The translations under genes and the position numbers were made by a program. The notes under the pieces are model-generated. The model did no database searches, had not been told where the DNA came from, and worked only from the letters and a program-made list of their open reading frames with translations. A stretch of 64,000 nt of DNA from Promineifilum sp. GTDB taxonomy: Bacteria > Chloroflexota > Anaerolineae > Promineifilales > Promineifilaceae. The DNA lies in the NCBI GenBank assembly GCA_020634335.1, contig JACKBY010000019.1, positions 1 through 64,000 of the forward strand. The letters are read 5' to 3'. Shown here in pieces: positions 44,148-52,799 of this stretch (its first letter is position 1; each line of letters opens with the position of its first letter).

Positions 44148-45911
44148 ATGCGAAAAATAACCTGGCCGGCGCTGCTGGCCCTCTTGCTTGCTTTTGGTCT
44201 GGTGTTGGCCGCCTGCACTTCCGGTGGGGCGACGACCGAATCACCGGCCGCGACCGATGAACCGGCGGTCGATGAACCGGCGGTCGATGAACCGGCGGTC
44301 GATGAACCGGCGACTGATGAACCGGCGGCCGAACAGCCGGTTGCGGAAGGTGATCGCAAGATCGCCACGTTTATCTGGACCCAGGAATTTGATACCCTCA
44401 GCCCCCTCTATACAGCCATGTGGTTTACCACCACCACCTACCAACTTTGGAACGTGTGGGCCTGGCACTTCGATGAGAACAGCAATCCGATTCCCGTACT
44501 GGTGACCGAGATTCCCTCAGAGGAAAACGGCGGGATATCGGAAGACGGCCGCACGCTCACTTTCAACCTGCGCGACGACCTTATCTGGTCCGACGGCACG
44601 CCGTTGACTTCGGCCGATTTTGTCTTCACCTACGAAATGACGGTTGATCCGGCCAACACGGTCGGCACGACATACCCCTACGATCAGATCGAGACCATCG
44701 AGGCTCCGGACCCGCAGACGGTCGTCGTCACCTTCACCGAACCCTTTGCCCCCTGGCTGGCCTGGATGTGGCGCTATATTCTGCCGGAGCACGTCTTGCG
44801 TCCCGTCTTCGATGAGGCCGGTTCACTGGATGATGCGGAATGGAACTTCGCACCGACCGTCGGCATTGGCCCCTATCGCTTCGAGGAGTGGGAGTCCGGC
44901 AGCTTTGCCCGCTTCGTGCGCAATGAAAATTGGCATGGCGAGCGGCCGATCATCGATGAGATATTCTTCCGCTTCGTGCCCGACGATGCCTCGCAAGTGG
45001 CCGCTTTGCAGAACGGCGAAGGTGATTTGGGCACCTTCATCGCCTACTCCGACGTCCCCGCGCTGGAGAATGCCGGCATCGATATTGTGACCCAACCATC
45101 GGGCTACAACGAGGGCTGGTATTTTATTTTGGGCGACGAGCAGATCCCCGGCCACCCGGCCCTGCAAGACGTCCGGGTTCGCCAGGCCATCGCCATGGCC
45201 CTCGACCGCGAAGGCCTCAACCAGGACCTGCTGCTGGGGCTCACCAAGGTGCCGAAAACGCTGTGGGATTCGCTGCCGGCTTACGTCAGCCCCGACATTG
45301 AACCCTTCGCCTATGATCCCGATGCCGCCAACGCCTTGCTCGATGAGGCGGGTTGGGTCGATACCAACGGCGACGGCGTGCGCGACAAGGACGGCGTGGA
45401 GCTTGTCCTCGTCCACGGCACCACGACGCGCGAAGTTCGCCAGGACTCCCAGGCCGTAGCCCAGCAGCAACTCGCCGAAGTCGGTATTCAGCTCGACATC
45501 CAGAGCTTCGACTCCTCGATCTTCTTCGAGGACTACGCCAACAGTGGTCCGCCCTACACCGGCGAACTCGACATCGCTCAGTGGTCGGACGCCCCGGCTT
45601 TCCCCGATCCCGATCACTATTACTGGCTGTGCGACCAAATTCCGACGGATGAAGCTCCGGCGGGCGGCAATTTCTCGCGTATTTGCGATGAGGAACTGGA
45701 TGCTTTGTTCCGGCAACAACTAAGCCAGACCAACGTCGCGGATCGCCAGCAGACGTTCCACCAGATCACCCAGATCATGCATGATCAGGTGTACTGGCTG
45801 GGCATGTGGGAAGATCCCGACGTGTGGGCTGTCGGTCCGCGGTTGCTGAATGCGAGATTCTCCGGCGTGACGCCGCTGTTCTCCATCGCGGAGTGGGACA
45901 TCTCCGAATAA
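44148..45911 (+). CDS. ABC transporter substrate-binding lipoprotein (family 5, peptide/nickel/opine type)
   Basis: 587 residues. The signal peptide ends in LVLAAC with lipidated C23. A linker of five near-identical 5-residue repeats (DEPAV) follows, encoded by a 15-bp minisatellite. The SBP_bac_5 fold is clear: TLTFNLRDDLIWSDGTPLTS, VGIGPYRFEEWESG, RQAIAMALDREGL and DTNGDGVRDKDG. GGAGGAG precedes the ATG. It delivers peptides or similar solutes to the permeases encoded next. The specificity cannot be read, but catabolic genes downstream suggest small peptides or N-methylated compounds. Confidence 0.93.
   Translation: MRKITWPALLALLLAFGLVLAACTSGGATTESPAATDEPAVDEPAVDEPAVDEPATDEPAAEQPVAEGDRKIATFIWTQEFDTLSPLYTAMWFTTTTYQLWNVWAWHFDENSNPIPVLVTEIPSEENGGISEDGRTLTFNLRDDLIWSDGTPLTSADFVFTYEMTVDPANTVGTTYPYDQIETIEAPDPQTVVVTFTEPFAPWLAWMWRYILPEHVLRPVFDEAGSLDDAEWNFAPTVGIGPYRFEEWESGSFARFVRNENWHGERPIIDEIFFRFVPDDASQVAALQNGEGDLGTFIAYSDVPALENAGIDIVTQPSGYNEGWYFILGDEQIPGHPALQDVRVRQAIAMALDREGLNQDLLLGLTKVPKTLWDSLPAYVSPDIEPFAYDPDAANALLDEAGWVDTNGDGVRDKDGVELVLVHGTTTREVRQDSQAVAQQQLAEVGIQLDIQSFDSSIFFEDYANSGPPYTGELDIAQWSDAPAFPDPDHYYWLCDQIPTDEAPAGGNFSRICDEELDALFRQQLSQTNVADRQQTFHQITQIMHDQVYWLGMWEDPDVWAVGPRLLNARFSGVTPLFSIAEWDISE
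44256..44330 (+). repeat. 15-bp coding minisatellite, five copies
   Basis: Five tandem units starting GATGAACCGGCG (44256, 44271, 44286, 44301, 44316); the first three are identical (GATGAACCGGCGGTC), the last two differ in the final bases. It encodes DEPAV-type pentapeptides in the lipoprotein linker. Confidence 0.9.
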
Positions 45912-45927
45912 TGTCATGACGAACCCG

Positions 45928-45976
45928 CAGATTACACGGATGGCGAAGAGCTACCTCCGAGCATCCGTGTAATCTG
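45928..45976. repeat. Dispersed palindromic repeat, copy B
   Basis: CAGATTACACGGATG (45928-45942) and CATCCGTGTAATCTG (45962-45976) are perfect 15-bp inverse copies around a 19-nt loop. It lies between the lipoprotein and first permease genes, directly before the permease ribosome site, and matches copy A at 13803-13857. Confidence 0.75.
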
Positions 45977-46000
45977 TGCCGGTCGCAAGGAGCAATGCCG

Positions 46001-47035
46001 ATGGGTCGCTACATCATACGCCGCGTACTGCAAGCCATCCCGCTCTTGTTCTTTATCAGCATCGTCCTGTTCTTTCTGATGGGCCAATTGGGCGATCCGG
46101 TGGCGACGATGGGTGGCCGCCGCGTCACTCGCCCATCCGATCGCGAACGCCTGACACGCCAACTGGGTCTCGATCAACCCTTCTACAAGCAGTATCTCTA
46201 CTGGTTGGTCGGCAACGACTGGACGACGATTGACATGGACGGCGACGGCATCGGCGATACGAACGGCACGCGACGGGGGATCGTACGCGGTGATTTTGGC
46301 ATGTCGCTCATGAAGCGCGGCCAGACAGCCTGGGATGTGATCTGGGATCGTGTCCCCAACACGCTGTTGTTAATGGTGACCGCGGAGATCGTCATCATCA
46401 TCTTCGCGTTGCTCATCGGTATCTTCTCGGCGCTGCGGCAATATACGGCGGCCGACCATATGATCACCGCCGTTTCCTTTGTCGGCTTCTCGACGCCTAT
46501 TTTTTTCTTCGCCCTGCTTTCGATCTACATCTTCTCCGTTAACTTCAAACGGTGGGGGCTGCCCTCCCTGCCCGCCGTCGGCATGTTCGATCCCCAGGTG
46601 GGCAAGACGCCGGGGCAGGTCGCGCTCCATATGGTGCTGCCCGTTTTCACCATCGCCTTTGTCAGCATCGCCGCCTACAGCCGTTATATTCGCAGCACCA
46701 TGCTGGAAGTTCTTAACCAGGATTACATTCGCACGGCCAAAGCCAAAGGGTTGCACGGCCGGCAGGTTCTGTTGGTTCATGCGTTGAAAAACGCCTCGCT
46801 GCCCATCGTCACCCTCATCGGCCTCGATTTGGCCCTGCTACTGGGCGGCGCGCTGGTCACGGAGCGCATCTTCGCCTGGCCGGGAATGGGGCGGCTGTTT
46901 CTGGATCACATGCAGCGCTTCGACACGCCGGTCGTCATGGGCATTTTGGTCATCCTGTCCATCTCGGTAGTCGTCTTTCAGATCATCACCGACCTCACAT
47001 ATGCCCTGCTCGATCCGCGAATCCGCTACGATTGA
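46001..47035 (+). CDS. ABC transporter permease, DppB-like
   Basis: 344 residues, six helices, with the binding-protein-dependent signature near AKAKGLHGRQVLLVHALKNA. ATG 46001 is chosen because AAGGAG ends 8 nt before it; an ATG two codons earlier is too close. The first extracytoplasmic loop contains DMDGDGIGDTNG, an EF-hand-like calcium-loop sequence just before the conserved RGDFGMSL. It forms the channel with the next gene. Confidence 0.93.
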   Translation: MGRYIIRRVLQAIPLLFFISIVLFFLMGQLGDPVATMGGRRVTRPSDRERLTRQLGLDQPFYKQYLYWLVGNDWTTIDMDGDGIGDTNGTRRGIVRGDFGMSLMKRGQTAWDVIWDRVPNTLLLMVTAEIVIIIFALLIGIFSALRQYTAADHMITAVSFVGFSTPIFFFALLSIYIFSVNFKRWGLPSLPAVGMFDPQVGKTPGQVALHMVLPVFTIAFVSIAAYSRYIRSTMLEVLNQDYIRTAKAKGLHGRQVLLVHALKNASLPIVTLIGLDLALLLGGALVTERIFAWPGMGRLFLDHMQRFDTPVVMGILVILSISVVVFQIITDLTYALLDPRIRYD

Positions 47036-47133
47036 TAGGGAGGATTAGCGAGCGTGACGCCAATACGTCGTGAACAAATCAGTTCTAATCGCCACTGTCC
47101 CCGGCACCGCCTTACTCTCCAGGAGCATGCCCC

Positions 47134-48042
47134 ATGGCAACTCTCGACAGCGTTCCCGTCATCCTGAGCACCGGCGGCGATGAGCTGGCCCCGCCTCTAA
47201 CCTTCCGGCAGATGGCCTGGCGGCGATTCCGACGCCATCGCATGGCGATGTTCGGCGCCATCGTGCTCATTATGTTGTTCGTCTATGCCTTTGCCGGCGG
47301 CCTGATCTACACGGCCGAACGCGCCAACTTCACCGATACCACTATCCGCCTGTCGCCCCCGTCGCTGGCGCACCCGTTCGGCACCGACACCGTCGGCCGC
47401 GACGTGATGGCCCGCACCATTCAGGGCGGCCGCATATCGTTGATGATCGGCCTGACGGCCGCCTTTCTCGAAATCCTCATCGGCGTGCTCATCGGCGCGG
47501 CCGCCGGCTTTTACGGCGGTGTGGTCGACAGCCTGCTGATGCGGTTCACCGAGGCAATGCTCATCATCCCGTCGTTATTCCTGTTGATCGTGATGGCGCG
47601 CATCGTCGGCGGCAGTGTCTTCTTCATTGTCATCATCCTTGGTCTGACAAGCTGGATGTACGTGGCTCGCATCGTGCGCGCCGAATTCCTGTCACTCAAG
47701 CAAAACGACTACATCCTGGCCGCCCGCTCCATCGGAACGCCGACGCGCGACATCATCTTCCGCCACATCCTGCCCAACAGCATGGCGCCCATCGTCGTCG
47801 CCGCCACCCTGGCCGTCGCCACAGCTATTCTCTCCGAGGCCTACATCAGCTTTCTGGGCATGGGCGTCCAGCCGCCGACAGCTACCTGGGGCAACATGCT
47901 CGACGGCTCCTACAACTACATCGAGTCGGCCCCCTGGCTGTGGATTTTCCCCGGCCTGCTCATTCTCTTGACGGTGCTGAGCATCAATTTCGTGGGCGAC
48001 GGCTTGCGTGACGCGCTCGATCCCCGGAGTCGCAACGCCTGA
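47134..48042 (+). CDS. ABC transporter permease, DppC-like
   Basis: 302 residues. The cytoplasmic N-terminus RQMAWRRFRRHRMAMFGAIV, the motif HPFGTDTVGRDVMARTIQGG and the EAA-like AARSIGTPTRDIIFRHILPN are typical of DppC/OppC. GAGCATG lies upstream. It pairs with the DppB-like protein. The last base of the stop codon is the first base of the following ATP-binding gene, so they are translationally coupled. Confidence 0.94.
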   Translation: MATLDSVPVILSTGGDELAPPLTFRQMAWRRFRRHRMAMFGAIVLIMLFVYAFAGGLIYTAERANFTDTTIRLSPPSLAHPFGTDTVGRDVMARTIQGGRISLMIGLTAAFLEILIGVLIGAAAGFYGGVVDSLLMRFTEAMLIIPSLFLLIVMARIVGGSVFFIVIILGLTSWMYVARIVRAEFLSLKQNDYILAARSIGTPTRDIIFRHILPNSMAPIVVAATLAVATAILSEAYISFLGMGVQPPTATWGNMLDGSYNYIESAPWLWIFPGLLILLTVLSINFVGDGLRDALDPRSRNA

Positions 48043-49106
48043 TGAATCCCTTGACCACACCCAGATTCAACGTCTCAGCTCCGGACTCCCGCCACGTCCT
48101 TCTCGACATCCGTCATTTGCAGGTCCGCTTCCACACGCCCGAAGGCACAGTATACGCCGTCAATGACATCTCGTATCAGGTCCACGAAGGTGAGGTCGTC
48201 GCCATTGTCGGCGAAAGCGGCTGCGGCAAGTCGGTCAGCATGATGTCGATCCTCGGCCTCATCCCTGTTCCGCCGGGGGAGATCGCCGAGGGTACGGCCG
48301 AATTTATGGGAACAGATTTACTAACGATGGCGGAAGATAAACTGGAGGCTATTCGGGGCAGCGAGATCGCCATGGTTTTCCAGGACCCCATGACCTCGTT
48401 AAATCCGGTTCTCAGCGTCAGGCGGCAAATGACCGAAGCCCTGCGCCGCCACTATGGCATGACCGGGGAACAGGCGACAAACCGGGCCATCGAGTTGCTG
48501 GAACTGGTCGGCATTCCCGACCCGGCGCGCCGTCTCGGCAACTATCCCCACCAGTTCTCCGGCGGCATGCGCCAGCGAGTGATGATCGCCATGATGCTGG
48601 CCTGCAACCCCAGCCTCCTCATCGCCGACGAGCCGACGACCGCTCTGGACGTGACCATCCAGGCGCAGATCGTCGAGTTGGTCATGCGCATGCGCGAGCA
48701 ATTGGGGATGGCTCTCATCTGGATTACCCACGATCTGGGCGTGGTGGCCGGGCTGGCCGAGCGAGTCATCGTGATGTATGCCGGCATGGTGGTGGAAGAG
48801 GCCGACGTCGATAGCCTGTTCGACAAGCCCCGACATCCGTACACGATGGCTCTCCTGGCCGCGCTGCCGCGCGTCGACCGGCGGCGTGACAGTCGCCTGA
48901 AGTCCATTCCCGGCGCGCCGCCCAATCTGCTGGTCGAGCCGCGCGGTTGCCCGTTCGCTCCGCGTTGCGAGTACGTCGTTGACCGCTGCCTCCATGAGCG
49001 GCCGCCCCTGCTCGCCGTCTCTCCGACGCAGCGCGCGGCCTGCTGGGTCACGACGGGCGACCCGGCCTTCGCAACGAGCAACGAGTTCAGAAATAACAGC
49101 CGATAA
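48042..49106 (+). CDS. ABC transporter ATP-binding protein, DppD-like
   Basis: 354 residues. Walker A GESGCGKSV, signature FSGGMRQRVMIAMMLA and Walker B LLIADEPTTALDVT are intact, and the oligopeptide C-terminal extension with its cysteine cluster (GCPFAPRC, then C and C) can bind an iron-sulfur cluster as in DppD. It overlaps the permease stop by one base. With the next gene it forms the heterodimeric motor. Confidence 0.95.
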   Translation: MNPLTTPRFNVSAPDSRHVLLDIRHLQVRFHTPEGTVYAVNDISYQVHEGEVVAIVGESGCGKSVSMMSILGLIPVPPGEIAEGTAEFMGTDLLTMAEDKLEAIRGSEIAMVFQDPMTSLNPVLSVRRQMTEALRRHYGMTGEQATNRAIELLELVGIPDPARRLGNYPHQFSGGMRQRVMIAMMLACNPSLLIADEPTTALDVTIQAQIVELVMRMREQLGMALIWITHDLGVVAGLAERVIVMYAGMVVEEADVDSLFDKPRHPYTMALLAALPRVDRRRDSRLKSIPGAPPNLLVEPRGCPFAPRCEYVVDRCLHERPPLLAVSPTQRAACWVTTGDPAFATSNEFRNNSR

Positions 49107-49116
49107 CCGGATAGCC

Positions 49117-50154
49117 ATGACCGATCCAACACCCAACGACGATCACCAACCGCTCGTCCGTGTCGTCGATCTGAAGAAATATTTCCCCATCCGGCAGGGG
49201 CTGATCATTCAGCGCACGACCGGCAACGTCCGCGCCGTCGATGGTATCTCTTTCGAAATAGCGCGCGGCGAAACGCTGGGCCTGGTCGGCGAGAGCGGCT
49301 GCGGCAAGAGCACGGCCGGCCGAACGTTGCTGGGACTCTACCCGGCCACTGGGGGCAGCACATTCATCGACGGACGACACGTGCAGGAAGCCGCGGGTGA
49401 CGACTGGATGCTCATCCGCCGCCAGGCACAGATGATCTTCCAGGACCCCTATGCCTCTCTCAACCCACGCTGGACAGTCAATGCGATCATCGGTGAGCCA
49501 TTGCGCGTTCACCACCTGATCGACGCCGAAGCGGCCCGCATCGAACGCGTGACGGAGTTGATGGCGCTCGTCGGGCTGGACGGCCGCTACATCAATCGTT
49601 TCCCCCACGAGTTCTCCGGCGGCCAACGGCAACGCATCGGCATCGCCCGCGCCTTGGCCTCCGATCCCATCTTTCTGGTCTGCGACGAGCCGATTTCCGC
49701 CCTCGATGTGTCCATCCAGGCTCAGGTAGTCAACCTGCTGGAGGAGCTACAAGATCGCCTCGGCCTGACCTACCTGTTCATCGCCCACGACCTGAGCATG
49801 GTGCGCCACATTTGTGACCGGGTGGCGGTGATGTATCTGGGCGTCATGGCGGAGCTGGCAGATAAGGACGATCTCTACGAGGAGCCGTTGCATCCCTATA
49901 CCCAGGCGTTGTTGTCGGCTGTGCCCGTGCCCGACCCCAAGGTGGCCCGCCGTCGCCGGCGCATCATCCTCGAAGGGGACGTACCCAGCCCCATCAACCC
50001 GCCGTCCGGTTGCCGCTTCCACACTCGCTGTCCCGTCGCCCAGCCCCATTGCTCGACCTACATACCGGAGTGGCGCGAGATTACGCCGGGGCATTGGGTG
50101 GCCTGTCATGAGGTAGAGCCGAAGTTTCGACCTGGCCCGTTTTCAACATCATAG
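49117..50154 (+). CDS. ABC transporter ATP-binding protein, DppF-like
   Basis: 345 residues. Walker A GESGCGKSTAGRTLLG, signature FSGGQRQRIGIARALA and Walker B LVCDEPISALDVS. The C-terminal region has the GCRFHTRCPVAQPHC cysteine motif of the family. ATG 49117 lies 10 bp after the previous stop; longer upstream frames overlap the DppD-like gene and are rejected. It completes a five-gene importer. Confidence 0.95.
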   Translation: MTDPTPNDDHQPLVRVVDLKKYFPIRQGLIIQRTTGNVRAVDGISFEIARGETLGLVGESGCGKSTAGRTLLGLYPATGGSTFIDGRHVQEAAGDDWMLIRRQAQMIFQDPYASLNPRWTVNAIIGEPLRVHHLIDAEAARIERVTELMALVGLDGRYINRFPHEFSGGQRQRIGIARALASDPIFLVCDEPISALDVSIQAQVVNLLEELQDRLGLTYLFIAHDLSMVRHICDRVAVMYLGVMAELADKDDLYEEPLHPYTQALLSAVPVPDPKVARRRRRIILEGDVPSPINPPSGCRFHTRCPVAQPHCSTYIPEWREITPGHWVACHEVEPKFRPGPFSTS

Positions 50155-50220
50155 CGTCTTGCGAGGTATTACAAGATAATTATCCCTATGAATAATCGGC
50201 CGTTAAACAAGAGGATTTAG

Positions 50221-50847
50221 ATGATCAGGGGATCGAAAGCTGGCGATGTATTCGAGAATCCGGTAACCGGTGAGTTTGGATATGTTCGGGTAGGAACCGA
50301 AGAGACAAGCGGAAAGTTGATGATTTCCGACTTGCGCGTCCGGCCGGGTGGGGCTGTCCTGGGAGCACATCTACATCCGACGATTGACGAAAAATTTACA
50401 GTGGTCAAAGGCAAGATTGGCTACATGCTAGGCGACAAGAAGGGGATACTGCAGGCTGGTGAATCCGCGGAATTACTGATGGGTATTCCTCACGATTGGT
50501 GGAACGCTGGCGACGAGGAAGCGCGCGTTATTGTCGAGATCCGTCCCGCGGCCCGTTTTGAGCAGATGGCCCTCACGATGTTTGGTCTGGCGCGCGAGGG
50601 CAAGACCAACAGCAAAGGTGTGCCCAACCCACTGCAACTGGCCGTCATTTCCCAGGAATTTGCCGACGTCGTCCAGTTTATGAGCCCCCCACCTGCGATT
50701 CAGCGTATCCTCTTCGCCGTTCTGGCTCCTTTGGGCAAGCTCTTGGGGTATAAAGCTATTTACCCACACCACTATGACCTGCCCCCCGAAAAGGCTGAGG
50801 TCGAACCATTGCCAGAGGGAATAATCATTGGGGATTATCTAACCTGA
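50221..50847 (+). CDS. Cupin-domain protein
   Basis: 208 residues. The N-terminal half is a single cupin: motif 1 GAHLHPTIDEKFTVVKGKIG with two histidines and a glutamate, and motif 2 GIPHDWWNAGDEE. The C-terminal ~90 residues (MALTMFGLAREGKTNSKG and an amphipathic membrane-like stretch RILFAVLAPLGKLLG) are extra. AGAGGAT precedes the ATG. Metal binding is likely, but substrate and reaction are unknown. It sits between the importer and the peptidase without overlap. Confidence 0.85.
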   Translation: MIRGSKAGDVFENPVTGEFGYVRVGTEETSGKLMISDLRVRPGGAVLGAHLHPTIDEKFTVVKGKIGYMLGDKKGILQAGESAELLMGIPHDWWNAGDEEARVIVEIRPAARFEQMALTMFGLAREGKTNSKGVPNPLQLAVISQEFADVVQFMSPPPAIQRILFAVLAPLGKLLGYKAIYPHHYDLPPEKAEVEPLPEGIIIGDYLT

Positions 50848-50891
50848 CCTTACCGGGATAGTCATCACCTTAAACGTCACGGGCAAGCCTC

Positions 50892-52751
50892 TTGATAAGC
50901 GATAAAGTTGTGGTTCACGAAAAATACGAACGTAACGGCTGGCCGTCCCTCGATCGCCCCGATCTGAAGCCGCCCGACGGCTGGAGCCTCGACCTCATCA
51001 ATTCGCTCAATTTGATCCATCACCACGAACTATCGCCTGACGGCGAGCGCGTGGCCTTCGTCTGGGAGCGCGACGGCCGCTCCGATATTTTCGTCATACC
51101 GTCGGCCGGGGGGTGGCCGGCCCGCCTCTCGGCCGACCGGGCCAAGACCATCTACTGGTGGGATGGACCGCCGCGCTGGTCACAGGATGGCCGCTTGCTG
51201 GCCTTCACCAAGGATGGTCATGTCTGCGTGGTTCCGTCGGACGGGAGTGCGCTGCCTCGCACTATTACCGATTTCGCCGGCGGCGCGTTCGCGCCCGTGT
51301 GGATGCCCGACAGTGCCGGCCTCATCGTCGGCGTGTCGCGCTCCGACGCCTTTAGCCTGCTGCTGACCGACCGCGACGGTTGCTGGCCGCGCCTGGTGGC
51401 CGGCGACAATGGCGGCGACAACATGGAGGCCGCCCCATCGCCCGACGGCCGCGCCGTCGTCTACACCCATCGCCCGTTCGACGACCTTAACCGTTGGGAG
51501 TTGCGTCTTGTGAACACTGAGACGGGGCAAACGCGGCCGCTGACCGGCGCGCCGAAGAATAAGGACTGGGCCGCCGCCTGGTCGCCCGACGGCGAAACCA
51601 TCGCCTTCCTCTCGCAACGTTCCGGCTTCACCGAGATATGGCTCATTCGACCAGATGGCGAGGGTCTGCGCCAACTGACGCGCCACAATCGGGACATGGT
51701 TGAGTTCGCCTGGTCGCCCGACGGCCATCAACTGGCGGCCACGGTCAGTCGCGACGGGGCGATAGACCTACTGATTATAGACGCAGAGTCCGGCGAATTG
51801 CGCGAATTGCGGGCCGGGTTAGGGTGCTATGCCGCGCCCCACTGGTCGCCGGACGGCCGTTTCCTCAGCGTGGAATATGAGGATGCGACGACGCCACCCG
51901 ATATTCACCGCGTCGAGGTGGATAGCAATCGCATGACCCAACTTACCTTCTCCATGCCGCCCGCGCTGGCGTCCCATGAGTTGGTCACGCCGGAGCACAT
52001 GCGCTACCGCAGTTATGACGGCCTGGAGATTCCGGCGCTGCTGTGGCGGCCGCGCCAGTCCAACGGCGCGGCGGTCGTGCGGCCGCATGGCGGCCCGGCC
52101 GACGCCTATCGCTTCCAGTGGGACGCCTTCGCCCAATACCTATTAGCCAAAGGTTACACGTTCTTCACCCCCAATTTTCGCGGCAGCAGCGGCTACGGTC
52201 TGGAGTTCGAACACGCCAATTACGACGACTGGGGCGTGGGCGACACGCAAGACGTGCTGCACGGGGCCAGGTATCTGCACGCGTTGGATGGGATTGATCC
52301 CCAACGTATCGCCATCTTCGGTTCCAGCTACGGCGGCTACATGGTTGCCTGCTGTCTGGCCCGCGACCCGGAATACCTGTTCGCCTGTGGCGTCAGCAAG
52401 TATGGCGACGCCAACGTCTACAGCTCATGGGCTCAATGTGAGCGCACGACACGCCTCTACACCGAAATGATGCTCGGCCACCCCCGCGACAACTGGACGG
52501 TTTATCAGGCTGCTTCGCCCATCCACGAGATGGCGAACGTCCGCGCCCCGATTCTGCTGCTCCACGGCCTGGACGACGACGTGGTGCCGCCGCAATCGTC
52601 GGAAGAGTGGGCCGAGGCATTGCGCCGCCACGACAAGGTATTCGAGTACAAGACCTACGCCGGAGAGCCGCACGGCTTTCTGCGCCACGAGACGGAAATG
52701 GACTGGCAGCGTCGGGCCGAGCGCTTTTTTGATTGGTATCTGCGCGGTTGA
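50892..52751 (+). CDS. S9 family prolyl-oligopeptidase-like peptidase
   Basis: 619 residues. An N-terminal beta-propeller of PD40-type repeats (AWSPDGETIAFLSQ, FAWSPDGHQLAA and similar, residues 40-340) precedes an alpha/beta-hydrolase domain with the triad S479 (GSSYGG), an aspartate in GLDDDVVPP and H594 (GEPHGFL). It should cleave small peptides entering through the propeller. The start is uncertain: the TTG at 50892 and a GTG at 50910 are both possible and neither has a clear ribosome site. Proximity to a peptide-type importer suggests use of imported peptides. Confidence 0.88.
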   Translation: MISDKVVVHEKYERNGWPSLDRPDLKPPDGWSLDLINSLNLIHHHELSPDGERVAFVWERDGRSDIFVIPSAGGWPARLSADRAKTIYWWDGPPRWSQDGRLLAFTKDGHVCVVPSDGSALPRTITDFAGGAFAPVWMPDSAGLIVGVSRSDAFSLLLTDRDGCWPRLVAGDNGGDNMEAAPSPDGRAVVYTHRPFDDLNRWELRLVNTETGQTRPLTGAPKNKDWAAAWSPDGETIAFLSQRSGFTEIWLIRPDGEGLRQLTRHNRDMVEFAWSPDGHQLAATVSRDGAIDLLIIDAESGELRELRAGLGCYAAPHWSPDGRFLSVEYEDATTPPDIHRVEVDSNRMTQLTFSMPPALASHELVTPEHMRYRSYDGLEIPALLWRPRQSNGAAVVRPHGGPADAYRFQWDAFAQYLLAKGYTFFTPNFRGSSGYGLEFEHANYDDWGVGDTQDVLHGARYLHALDGIDPQRIAIFGSSYGGYMVACCLARDPEYLFACGVSKYGDANVYSSWAQCERTTRLYTEMMLGHPRDNWTVYQAASPIHEMANVRAPILLLHGLDDDVVPPQSSEEWAEALRRHDKVFEYKTYAGEPHGFLRHETEMDWQRRAERFFDWYLRG

Positions 52752-52784
52752 GAGCCGGCAGGTTTTCTGAAACCTGCCGGCTCT
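52751..52784. terminator. Perfect 15-bp hairpin at the end of the S9 gene, overlapping the next promoter
   Basis: AGAGCCGGCAGGTTT (52751-52765) pairs with AAACCTGCCGGCTCT (52770-52784) around TCTG. It begins at the S9 stop codon and contains the -35 region of the next gene. Confidence 0.7.
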
Positions 52785-52793
52785 GGCTATAAT
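52765..52793 (+). promoter_or_regulatory. Promoter of the first mttB-like gene (leaderless)
   Basis: Weak -35 (TTCTGA, 52765-52770), 17-bp spacer, perfect TATAAT (52788-52793), and 6 nt to ATG 52800. Confidence 0.55.
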
Positions 52794-52799
52794 CCGGCC

